Below, piece after piece: positions 1 to 12,100 of a stretch of DNA of 64,000 nt. The notes below the pieces were generated by a model that searched no databases, was not told the origin of the DNA, and saw only the letters and a program-made list of their open reading frames with translations. Source of the stretch: Apoderus coryli (Eukaryota; Arthropoda; Insecta; Coleoptera; Attelabidae); the NCBI GenBank assembly GCA_911728435.2, contig OU452208.1, positions 4,030,001-4,094,000 of the forward strand. Direction: 5' to 3'. Positions within the stretch are counted from its first letter, which is position 1. Every line of letters starts with the position of its first letter. A program made the translations under genes and the position numbers.

Positions 1-620
1 ACAGAAAACCAGTCCGGAAAACGATCGGAATGCGGCCGAGAAGCTAATCTATATTTAGGCACAGATTCATCAATAAACTCATATATGATATTATAGAAAA
101 TACCGAGACACTTATTTACATCACTCACGTCCAGTAACTGCGTCCAATCACAGGTCGACATTAAACTGTAAAGTAATGAAAAATTTCCTTTTGAAAAATT
201 GTACCTGTAAACCGATTTGAGATTCCTCTCCATGCGGTGGTCATCATTGAGGATAACAGAAAAGGTTAATGCAGGGTGATAGTCATCTTCTGACACGAGA
301 GGGTTATCAGATCTGAAGACCTCTACAATACACATATCCGATAAAATAAAATCGAGAAACTTTAAATTTTTATTGGGAATTATGTTGCCTTAAGTTGTAG
401 AAACTTATAAAATCAGACAATGTTGTGTGTTTGTCATTGATCACATCGAGAGAGTAATTTGGTAGGTTAAAATCTCCAACAATCAAGATCTTAGCATTCT
501 CAGCTAGGAGAGTTTCAAAAATATTATAGAAATCAATATAGTGCTCTAATGAAGTATTTGGTATAAAATAGACAACACATACATAGAACACATTTCTTTT
601 AAATTTAATTTTCCCAAACA
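1..620 (-). pseudogene. non-LTR retrotransposon ORF2, endonuclease domain (partial)
   Basis: Reading right to left, 621-370 encodes the middle of an exonuclease-endonuclease-phosphatase domain with the motif ILIVGDFNLPNYS. The frame breaks near position 385. It resumes one base out and runs open to position 1 with the typical end of the domain (LDFILSD, then SDNPLVSEDDYHPAL) and the following linker. This is the apurinic endonuclease that nicks target DNA in jockey/CR1-type elements. Reverse transcriptase should lie to the left of the window. One frameshift and loss of the 5' part make it inactive. Family assignment below the non-LTR level is inference. Confidence 0.85.
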
Positions 621-870
621 CATAATAATAATAAACTTTATTTGGTTAAGCAAAAATACATTTTGATACAATATCAGATTGCCCCCCAAAAAGGCAAGAG
701 TGCAGCTAACATAGTTAGCTGATTTTACACTTATCCTCATACTACATTCATCCATCATCATGCATACCCTATTGTAATACTTAATGTTTAAGCGATACAA
801 CTGAAATCTAACAATAAAAAAAAAAACAATTGCTGCCAAAGTTATCAGTAGTGACAATATTCAAATATAA
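621..870 (-). other. probable 3' end of another non-LTR element
   Basis: On the - strand this stretch is non-coding and ends with AATAAAG followed by a TTATTATTATTATG tail at about 645-621. A polyadenylation signal next to a short-period tail is what the 3' ends of many insect non-LTR elements look like. It abuts the endonuclease fragment, so two elements are joined here. No protein supports it. Confidence 0.35.
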
Positions 871-882
871 TATATAACATCG

Positions 883-2440
883 TTACCATTTTAAAATTAG
901 CGGGTATTATGTACATTCAGTCAGAATACTAATTTTATAGCTCAAACCAAATGAATCCCAATATGCTATTCCAAATTGTTACGGTTCGATTCAAGTTTTA
1001 CGAGCGGTTTCAAATAAAGAAAAACAAACAAAGAATATCAACTTGAATAATAACAGAATCAAATTATTAAATGAAAGAAACAAACAACTAAAATAAGCTT
1101 TATTAATCTGTATTAAAGTAATGCAAAATTACTCACCATTATAATGTTGGATCACTTTGTATTTAAAAGAACATATTTAATTGGTTGACCCTTTTGTCAA
1201 TAATTTATCGAAAACTTTATTAGAAATAAAACGCATAATTTCGGGCTAAAACAACTAATTTAATAATTAAAACTAATTAAAGAAAATGAATAACAACAAG
1301 AAATAAATATGTATAAATTAAAAAAAAATAAAACAATTAAACGAGAATGAAAATTTAAAAGAAATCTTAATCATTACTTGTACATCTTAAAATAGAAAAT
1401 TAATATAATTACGAATAATTATATTAATTCCTATACGAAACTTTAATCACAAAAACTGAATTTATTTCAATTACTAAAAGAAATAGCTTTAAATCTTTAT
1501 AAAAACTGATTAAAACAAAAAGGCCTTCAATTAAAAGAATAACAAAACTTACGGAAACTTTATACAATTCACTACTTCAGAATGAGAAAGAAATGGACTC
1601 CGTCTTTATACAGGTATACTTTAAAACATAAAAAAAAACTAGAAAATAATTCTTGACTGAAAAATATACTAAGTCCAAAAACAAATTAAAATATTTAATT
1701 TAACATTATATAATTAGAGAAAACACAACTTGACTGAACCAAGGCTAGAACGGATCTAACTTGAAAAACACCGATTGTCTTTCCAAAACACTTAACATAC
1801 ATGAGAAGTAGGTACCTAGATGGAAAATCGCCAACCATTAAAAAGGCCATTTACAATATAGGTACCCCAATACATCTACAGGGTGAAAAGATTCACACAA
1901 TAAGATACATTTTTATTTGTATGTCGACTTTAATAAAGATTCTTGATACTTAGGTATCTTATGTTCGAGTTCGCGACTGGACAAAAACCCATTATTTTTT
2001 TATGCGCCCATTATATATATTATTTGATATGGGAAACCGTGACGCCTTCCAATTAGCTTTTGTATATAATAATAAATGTTCGACATTTAATTTACATGAA
2101 GCTGTTTTGAGAATCTTAAATGTTTAGACCACGCTGTAACTGTAACATCTGGTTATCTTTTCTAATATATGCTTTTATCTTTGGGCTCACTCATAAACAT
2201 AAACTGAATATCCTCGATTAGAAAAAAGGTCGTTCTTTTAGGTACGTAACAATTCCTTTAGGCGAAGATAATATTTGTATTACTTGCAGATGTTGTAAAA
2301 CCTATATCAATAGAAGATAAGATAAATAGAAAACAGACCCTTAAATTTTATGACTAAAATTTGTATATAATCACTTAAATAATATTCCCAAACTAATATA
2401 AACTATCTATAAAATTCACCCAACTATATATATTTGTAGA
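883..2440 (+). repeat. unclassified 1.6-kb interspersed repeat, copy 1
   Basis: This stretch aligns along most of its length with 18737-20645 in the same orientation. Shared blocks include the start (CCATTTT, then ATTAGCG), TTACGAGCGGTTTCAA, ACGAATAATTATATTAATTCC, TTGATATGGGAAACCGTGAC and the end (CTATAAAA, then CACCCAACTA). It is AT-rich, with no open frame that looks coding and no obvious terminal inverted repeats. Copy 1 lacks the two insertions found in copy 2, so it serves as the empty-site reference for both. The boundaries come from where similarity stops and are good to about 20 bp. Confidence 0.75.
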
Positions 2441-2519
2441 CAGATTGGTAGAAAACTATAAAATTATGAGACATATCCATAAAACCCAGACCCAAATACA
2501 GGGTAGGACAAAAGTAAAT

Positions 2520-2760
2520 TGCGTCTTATTACAACATGATGCTTGTAGGAATTTCAACATAGCCACTACTCATTTTGTTTTTTAGCTTTCCCGTTACTTT
2601 TGATATTTCATCAGGAGTTACTAATGTTACAAACATTGATTGCATACTGTTAATAGCTAGCATACATTCATTTTTTTCCCCAATTGCTTGTGTTATTGTT
2701 TTTCCAATATTTACAAAATAATCGTTAAAATTATTAGCTATTTCCGTCGGATTTCCCTGA
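2520..2760 (-). pseudogene. reverse transcriptase fragment, N-terminal linker
   Basis: The - strand is open and reads ANNFNDYFVNIGKTI near the right end and LKNKMSSGY, then EIPTSIM, near the left end. This is the segment just before the palm domain in jockey/CR1-like reverse transcriptases, where LKNKKSSGYDEIP is usual. Nothing downstream on the same strand continues it, so it is a short relic. Confidence 0.7.
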
Positions 2761-2769
2761 GGTAAATTG

Positions 2770-3060
2770 TTCGATTATACTTTCATCAATTAAAAAAAAC
2801 TTGGAAAGTAAAGGCCGCTCGTAAAGTATGTTATCGAACCCGTGTACAATTTCAAATACCAATGGGGGTTCACTTATATTGAGGCTCTCAATCAGATCTC
2901 TTTCTGGGTGTATACAACGCCCGCTAATTTAAATTGCCACTCCTACATCCAGTTGTCCACCCTCATCAACAGTATTAGTCATTTGCTGCGTAAGATTTGC
3001 CAGGTTGGTGACGGTAGACCTCTTCGGAAAAAAATCCATGCGGATTCGGGGAGATCTGTC
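2770..3060 (-). pseudogene. reverse transcriptase fragment, RT motif FFPKRSTVTNL
   Basis: The - strand encodes FFPKRSTVTNLANLTQ and GGQLDV at about 3020-2930. These match the RT segment GF-RSTVTNL---F that precedes the first catalytic aspartate region of jockey-like enzymes. The frame breaks after GGQLDV. In a normal element this segment lies downstream of the linker found at 2760-2520, but here it lies upstream, so the two fragments come from different insertions. It ends about 110 bp before the GBA2 exon at 3169. Confidence 0.65.
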
Positions 3061-3168
3061 CATGTACTGAACTACATATTCTTAACCATAATAATAATAA
3101 ACAAAGTTGTTGGTTTTGTGGAGTTTCGAAGATTATTTTAATAACAATATATAATTTCTAATTTGTAG

Positions 3169-6100
3169 GTGAAGAACCATTTAGCTTAATCAATTCTTAT
3201 CCTATACATGACGTAAGCCAGTGGCGTGATTTAAACATCAAATTCGTCTTACAATCATTCCGAGATGCTGTAGTGACCCCGAATGGTGACGTAGATATTA
3301 CATTTATGGATGATATGTATAAGGCTTGTAAAATTGTTATGGAGAAATCACTTCGATACGATGAGGATGGTGATGGGGTTATAGAAAATAGTGGACAACC
3401 GGATCAGACATATGACACTTGGGTTATGAATGGTACTAGGTAAGGACCAAAAGTGTATAATCTGTAATAAATTGTTCCATGTTTTGGTGGTCTTTTTAAT
3501 ATTTGGGAAAGTTTATTGGATAAAATGTACGCTTTTGATTATGATACAAGTTTGAAAATTACCACCTGTTCACCCTCAAAGGACAGGCAAAGATTAATCT
3601 ACACAATAGATAGTCAGCCCAATGCATTAAAATGAGAACATCTCTAAGTATGCCAGCCACTACGTGGCGTAGACTAGCGTGTAAAGCATAGAGCAGTATT
3701 GTCACAGCCAGAAACCGTTTTGTAGTTTATTAATATCAGAAACAAAACGCAACGTATAACAATTATTTACATCATTTGCAACAGTTATGCACCGACAATG
3801 CTGTATTGTCAGAGAGAGAGATTGATGAAATTCTGTATTAATCTGGAGGGGATACGTAGGGAGGGTAGAAAAAAAAACAAGCGAATGTGGTGTGTGTCGT
3901 GCTGTTGCCGATTCGTCGGTAAAAGAAACACACAAGGTGATTTATTACAAGTACAGTATTGAAATAAAAGCCTTATCTCTATGAATTAAATTTAATATAA
4001 TAATATTTAATCCATGTCATACATGTTTCAAGACTAGACCAGTCCCATGATCAGTGGCGAACAATCATTAAATGAAAAGCTTTTAGATAGAAACATACTT
4101 CTGGCTCCATTGTAATAATTTGTTGATGTATATAAAAAAATCTAAATATCTAAAAGCTAAAAGCTTTTGATTTAATTATTGCTCGCCACTGTTTATGGGA
4201 CTGGTCTAGTCTTGAAACATGTTGTATGGCATGGATTAATGATTATTAGGTATATTAAATTTATTTCGTGGATATTAGACTTTTATACCAATACCGAAAT
4301 CAAGTAGGTATTAATGTACATTATTCTTTGTCAAAATTATAACTCCACTTAAGAATTGACTAGATACTTTTTCAATTTATTACATATATTTTAAATATTT
4401 CACGTAGACAATGTGGCAAAGATGTAACAAGATTGTTGTAGATCTTATAATACCTATAATAAAAAAATTATCAGTGCTACCTATATTATATTAGGTATAC
4501 ATATTATGGTTGTTTTCATACCTACTGATTTTGTTTTGAAGAGAATTACCTAATATATTAAATTAAATTTAATCTTTGGCTGCGTAGTTATTTTTTTTGT
4601 GAATATTTTTTAACTTATTTTGTGTTTTTCTAATTTTAGACTAATTATATTATTTTGTGTTGTGTTTTTTTTTTATTTGAGAAACTTCCTAGTTAGTGAC
4701 TAAATAATTTTTGTGTTTTGTGAAAATGGAAAGAAACAATTCGAAATTAAGTCGTAACCAATGTGCTTTTCGAAATTGTAACAACAGTTACAGAAACAAT
4801 CGAGAGGTACATTTCTTTCGATTTCCTAAAGAAGAAGATCGATGCAGAAAATGGGTTATAAATTCAGGTATAAGTTCCACTTTATAGGTTTAGGTACTTA
4901 AATTTTACTTCTTTTTAATGTTTCTTCGGGTAAATAATAAGTTCGGTAGGAATAGGGCTTTGGGTATCAAACAAAAAAGATAGAAAATAGAAATTTGACA
5001 TAGGGGTAGTTCTAAGCATTTACAAGTTTGTGACGTGTAGCGATTTTCGATGCCGCCCCCGGAGGTATACATGAGGGCGCCGCAATGCCGTTATGCCGTT
5101 TTAAATATCTCGTTTCGCTTTCTTGGAAAATAAAAAATTATAACTGATAACTGACACTTAGTACTTAACCCATTAATCCCCAACGTTGCGTAAACGAAAC
5201 ATTTTTTAAATTTTTTTTTCCAATGTGCCAGTAAAAAAAATACTTTTTTGTTGCTACAATTTTTTCAAAATACAACAAAGACTTTACGTTTTAAGAAATA
5301 TGTCGACAGAGTTAAGATATTTATTTTGTGCGAATTTATGAACTCGCAACATTTTGAGATTTATCATTTCATATATTCGTCAATCTATTTTTCTGACACA
5401 GAAACGGATGAGATATTTCAAATTATGGATTTAGATTCCCATGATCTTTAGTAAAAAGGGCGTTATATGATATTTTACAAAACATGTATAGTTTTTGCAT
5501 ATCGGATCATTTTTCCTAATGTTGCGTATACGCAACGTTGGGAATTCCGGTAAGAAGGCGCCATAATGTCGCGCCCTTCGCTGACCCACAATTAGGTAGC
5601 ATTTATTTTGTTTCTTATATAATTTGTGTGTGATTCTTCTTAGTGAGTGTCAACAAAGATACTAAGTTATAATTATTGTGATTTAAAATTATATTATATA
5701 TAAAATATAAAGTGAAGCTCTGGAAAATATTGACTTGAAGTAAGTGATAATTATGGTTCTGTTTGTTAATTTTTTTTTAAATAATTTGTTTGGTTATAAT
5801 GATGTCTTGGAAAAACAGAATGCCTTAGTTATCTGCTGAGCTTTTAGCTATATTGGAGGAGGATGAGGATTTACTGCAGACTGATACCGTGGATGCAGTA
5901 TATATTCCGCCACCCGTAGATGCACTTACAGACGAAGAGGAGCTTGACGAAAATATATGTGAAAACGTTGAAGATTTATCAGATGTTGCGGGGACCTACG
6001 AAATACACGCAAATTTGCCTGATACTTCTGAAGCCTTAGATGATGAATCTTTACCGTCAAATTCAAAAAAAGCAAAACTATGTGCAAAAAATATAAAAAT

Positions 6101-9100
6101 GAAGTCGAAGAAAACTCTACCGAAGTGGAGAAAAGAGACCCCAATATATACAACAGGACCACATAATGAAGAAAATAATATCTTGGAACAAATTGAAAAC
6201 AGAGTTTGTGGAAAAAGCCCTTTTGAAGTTTTTTCCTTGTACTTCAGTGACGAAGTTTGGGAAAAAATAATATATTATACTCGTAGAAGAAAATATGCTC
6301 ACGACAATAATAGGCATTCATTTGATATTGATAAAACATGCCTAAAGCGATTTTTCGGCATACTCATTTTTTCGGGATACCATACGGTTACCAGCTACAA
6401 AACTCTATTGGTCAAAAGACAACAAAGCAAGAAGAAGATGCTGACAGTGTAAAAACAACACAATATACATGTGTGCTAAATTTAAGGTGCATCTTCACAC
6501 AAACTGTTTTGAAATATTTCACACTAAGTAGTAGTAGTATTTGTTTACCGTAAATCCCAATGTTGCGTATACGCAACATTTTTTGCATTGCACAAAAACC
6601 AATATTAGGGAGACTGTAAGTTTTTTTTCAATTCGGCGTTGCAGAATTTGAACCTAATTGTGATAATTGTGTTATTTTACTAGTATAGATATTTTTGAGT
6701 AAATTAATTCGGTTATAATCGATGAGTAGAATCTTTGGAGTAAAATACATTTCACAAAAACCCTGAACCATGTTTCTCAATAGATTTAAATTTTCATTAA
6801 AAACAGATTAAAAATTCTAATTTTTTACATCCTGCATTTCGAAACCGTATTTTTTTAAATAATTATTGTCATGCTGGAAATTTCAAACCTTATTTACTTC
6901 AGCAACTTGTAAAAAGCACAGCCTTTTTAATATTAACATTTCTTAAAATCGATAATACGCGATAACGATGACTTTCTATCAATATCACAGAAGGATACAT
7001 TTATTACGTATATAATTTGTTAGATTTTACATCTCCGAATTGAAACACACGCAAAAAATGTGCATAAAAAAGTTAGGGTAGCATTTCACGCCTGTATGAG
7101 TCTGAGATTTATTTTTTCATAATGTTAACAAGTTGAATCTGCTGTTTGAGTTTGATCCTTAAAACTGAATCAGATAATAAGCGGAAGTCCTATCTATAAC
7201 GCCAAATTTCGTTAATTTAAATATAACTTTTTGATGCATCCTTATATCCGAAATTTAAAATTAAATGACTAAAATAATATTATTTTAGTCATTTAAAATT
7301 ATTGTCTAAAACATTTAATGAACCAGCCCTGTATATTTATACTATTATAGTAATTTCTTTTATTTTCGTCCATACACATTAATCTTTGCGTAGATAGGTG
7401 TACGTATACCATATAATTTTATATTAACCGACAAAAAACACTGCTGCACAGTAGTACATATATGATACCTATAATATAAAAACAAACTCCCACCTCGTAG
7501 GGGAAAGTATACTCGTCCTTGTCTAACATTGCCCATATGATTATTTTATTTCAACACAATACATATAACACCATCTACAATTTCCATAATTTCCATGGTT
7601 ACATGTTTTTCTAATAGATGTAGCTCGTGTCGAGACAGTTTCAATTTTTGTTTTCTTTCCCATATACGCTGACTATCTATTGTGTAGATTAATCTTTGGG
7701 ACAGGTGTTGGTGTGTAATCAGGGCTGAGATGATTAAAATTTATTTAAATAAACCTAAGTGCTATAATGCTTAAATAGATATACTAGTTTAACTGGTTTG
7801 TCACTGCCAAGTATGTTTCTTATATCTGAATGTACAAATCCATAGGTTGAAAACATCCTTTAGATATCAGCAGAAGTTGCACAGGCACCCAATACAGGAA
7901 TCACTATAGGGAGCACTTGCTTAATTTCTGAAACATCTTGAGATTTCCACCACTGTACTGCTGTTAAGTTTTTGATTATTTGCTCTGAAAACATAGGAGA
8001 GACGTAGCCTCCAACTTAGTAATAGTAATAATCCTGTGTCTGCAAAATATTTGGAAACAATGTCTAGATCATCTCTCTTTTCTTTAGCTAGTAATGGATA
8101 TTCATGATGATAATATCTTAATTCTGGGTGATTTTAGTATAGCTTCATATGTAAATTTTGTAAGTGATTCCAGTTTCACTGATAGAAATATTACACTTTT
8201 GAGGAATTTTTGAGAGTTTCTAAATGTTAGTCAGTACAATTTTATATTTAATAGCAATGATCGGATTCTTGACTTGGTTTTTGGACGGCGGACTTTGTCT
8301 GTTTGTCGCGCGGAAGACTTTATGTTACCTGTGGATTCTCATCACCCACCATTGTATGTAGAATTGAGTTTCTCTGAAAAATTCCGTAAATTTGAAAATA
8401 AAAAGAATATTTCATTTTTTAATTTTAAAAGGGCAAATTGTATTTCACTATATGATGCAATGCTTTCCCAGAAATAGAGTTCTGTGAGAGTGTCGGGGAG
8501 GCTTGTGAGTTGTTTTACGAAAGGATTACTCTATTGTCGCCAATCATGTCCCACTCTCTTATCAAAGAAGTAATCAATATCCGCCATGGTTTACTCCCAC
8601 AATTCATAAGCAAAACTTTGGCGAAGATTTCGAAGGTCTGGTAGTGAGGATGACTTAATGGAATTTCGACAGTTACGTCACAGTATTAAGGACAGCATCA
8701 GGGTTTCGTTTAGGGATTATACTGCCAGAATTGAGAATGAGATGAATGTAAACCCTAATAAGTTTTGGTCATATGTAAATACCTTAAAGAACAGCTCTAG
8801 TATTCCCAGTCAGATCATCTATAAAGATCATGACGTTAGTGAGCCGCAAGAGATTACACAGGCCAACAAAATGAAAAAAAAAATTTGGTGCCAGAAATCT
8901 AACATCTGATTTTAGATGTTTTTAATGTGCTGATTCCAAAAATGCCACCAGATTTTTTCTATCAGCTCTAGTTTTTGAGATACACGTTACAGGTTAAATG
9001 ATATATTTTTTTCTGATAAAGGACAACAAATAAAGAGATAAATATGTACTTAATCGTCAAAATAGGAATTTCCCAGAATCTAATTAGCCAAATGGATACC

Positions 9101-12100
9101 TGGAATTGTCCCTGACCCAATGTTCCTATACTAGGAACTACTCAATACAATGCTCTTACTTACTTTTATACCTGTAATTGCCTATGACCCGATCCTTCTA
9201 TACCTGCTTGGCTGTACTTGATTTAGTATATTACTGAGTTTTCCCAAGTAAAGTTGTGCTATCATTTTGTGTAAATTTTGGTCGTTTTGTAGTATCAAGA
9301 CACTAAACTGAAACAATGGCATCCACAAGCAGACGTACCTGTGTAAATCATCCCGATGTTTTTTGTTATGTGTGTGGTGAATACACTTTGAAAGAGAGCA
9401 GAAAAAGGATTTCTGACTTTGTGAAAAGAGCTTATCTTGCCTATTTTGGCGTTCATTTAGGAGATCAAGATAAATCTTGGGCCCCACATTTCATATGTAA
9501 AACATGTGTTGAACATTTGCGACAGTGGACAACTGGAAAGAGGAAGTGCCTAAAGTTTGGTGTACCAATGGTTTGGAGAGAACCGCGGAACCATCATGAC
9601 GACTGCTATTTTTGTCTCGTTAATATTAAAGGCATAAATAGAAACAATAGACACAAATGGACATATCCTGATCTAGATTCTGCAAGAAGGCCTGTAGTGC
9701 ATTCGGAAGAAATACCCGTTCCATCATTCAGCAGTCTACCCAAACTGACAGAAGATGATACAGAAACATCAACGTCTGACGAAGTTAAAAGAATTCAATC
9801 AGAAAACGACAGCGATTTTGAAGCAGATTTAGCAACTCCGCAGTGTTTCAATCAAGAAGAACTAAACGATCTTATAAGAGACCTGAATCTCTCAAAGGAA
9901 TCCGCTGAATTACTTGCATCCAGATTAAAAGAAAAAAATCTACTTTGTCGAGGTACTAATATTACATTTTATCGTAAAAGAGATAAGGATCTGCTGCCTT
10001 TTTTCACTCAGGAAAATGACTTGGTATTCTGTAACAATATAAAAGGGCTCTTAGAAAAAATGGGTTTGCCTGAATACACTCCAGATGATTGGCGCCTTTT
10101 TATTGACAGTTCAAAACGTAGTTTAAAATGTGTTCTTTTACATAACGGTAACAAATATGGCTCAATTCCTATTGGTCATTCTACTACCATGAAGGAAGAA
10201 TATGAAACAATAGCATTAGTTTTGAGAAAAATTAAATACGAAGAACATCAGTGGTCAATTTGTGTTGATTTAAAAATGATTAACTTCCTCCTTGGACAGC
10301 AGAGTGGTTATACAAAATATCCTTGTTTTTTGTGCCTTTGGGACAGCAGAGCTAAAAATGAGCACTGGGTTAACAAAAATTGGCCTTCAAGAGATGTCAT
10401 GATTCAAGGAATACAAAACGTGATCAACGAACCTTTGGTTTCAAGAGAAAAAATCTTACTTCCGCCCTTGCATATCAAGCTAGGCCTAATGAAGCAATTT
10501 GTGAAGGCCTTAAATCGAGATGGAAATTGTTTTGGGTATTTGTCACGTAAATTTCCTGGCATTAGCACGGAAAAACTAAAAGCTGGTATATTTGATGGTC
10601 CTCAAATAAGGCAACTTGTTAAAGATCCACAATTCACCACATCAATGAACGAGACTGAATCTAACGCTTGGAGTTCATTTGTTCAAGTAGTACAAAATTT
10701 TCTTGGCAATCATAAAGCAGACAATTACGTAGAATTAGTGGAAACTATGCTTTCAAATTTTAATATTCTCGGCTGTAACATGAGTATAAAAGTTCACTAC
10801 CTCCACAGCCACCTAGATCGTTTTCCAGAAAACTTAGGTGATTGTAGTGAAGAACAGGGGGAAAGATTCCACCAGGATATTAAAACTATGGAAGATCGTT
10901 ATCAAGGACGATGGGATAGCCACATGATGGCGGACTACTGCTGGAGCCTTCAGCGAGACTGCCCTAGTAAACTCCATTCTAGAAAATCGTATAAAAGAAA
11001 ATTTTTATGTGATTAGTGACTAATGTAATTATGTAAATTAAGTTTTTGCAATAAATACTTAAATCCATGTGTCTTTGTTTTTTTTTAACTGTCAATAGTA
11101 ATATTATATATTATAACAGTTATAACGTAAATTATATACACAATTTTTTAAAAAATCTCAAAAACTAGATCTGATAGACAAAATCTGAGAACCTTTTTAC
11201 ATTCTGCATCCAAAAATTACTCAGGAACAGTTAAAAAATCGCAGGCACCAAAATGTGTGTTGGCCTGTGATTATTGATTCATTCGCTGACTTTTTCCAAT
11301 CGTCGTTTTCAGTTTCATCTTCGCTTGGTGCGGACGATGAGGAAATATTTTCGAATGTACAGCCATTGGGTGTTTTTGACGTGACAGAGATCGACGTTAT
11401 CAAGGCATTAAAGAGAATGAAACCTAAAAGTAGTTGTGGACCCGATAGCATTCCGGCATTTTTCATCAAAGATTGTGCTTATATCCTAGCGAAGCCATTA
11501 TCAGTTTTATTTAATCTAAGTCTCAAATCTTCAATGTTTCCTGAAATATGGAAACCTCGACACTCTGCCCGGTCTTTAAAATAGGAGATAGGACAAACAT
11601 AGAAAACTATCGTCCTATCCTTTAACTTCAAACTTTGGAAAGTTAAATGCAGTTTCTAAAGTTAAAAAAACTGCTTGGGAAGCAAGAAGAAATCGTTCAA
11701 GGCACAGAAAGTGGTATGCATTCATAGCTCTCGACGTCAAAAATGCCTTTAATTCGACACCGTGGGGAAAAATTATAGAGGGCCTAGAAAGGAAAAATAT
11801 CGCCACTTATTTAATAAATCTGGTCAAGGACTATCTCAGATATAGGAAAATCAAGCCGAAGCAGGAAGAAGAAGTATACGTTACGTGCGGAATACCACAG
11901 GGATCAGTGTTGGGCCCCTTCTATGGAACATTTTCTACGATCCAGTCCTCAGTCTCCCATTGATGGAAGGAGTACAAACCATAGCATTTGCCGATGATCT
12001 GGGCATCTTGGTTACGGCAGACTGCAAGAACGACCTGGTGTACAAAGTCGAGGTTTCTCTAAAAGTGGTGCAAGACTGGATGACGCAAAATGCTAAAGCT

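Larger units (their letters stand above)
3575..7710. mobile_element. degraded TIR element enclosing a THAP exon
   Basis: A core of about 30 bp at 3589-3618 (AAAGATTAATCTACACAATA and following) recurs inverted at 7668-7697. Outside the core both ends show a GGACAGG or GGGACAGG run. The pair bounds 4.1 kb holding a foldback MITE, a THAP exon close to the left end, and a piggyBac derivative. This looks like an old THAP-type DNA transposon that lost its catalytic exons and took in later insertions. I see no clear target-site duplication, so chance proximity of two MITE ends is not excluded. Confidence 0.45.

Noticed and set aside
2842..3141. 99-aa + strand open frame just upstream of the GBA2 exon
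   Set aside because: It is the antisense shadow of a - strand RT fragment and does not resemble the preceding GBA2 sequence.
5248..5451. 67-aa open frame in the piggyBac 5' region
   Set aside because: It lies in the 5' non-coding part of the element and has low-complexity composition with no motif.
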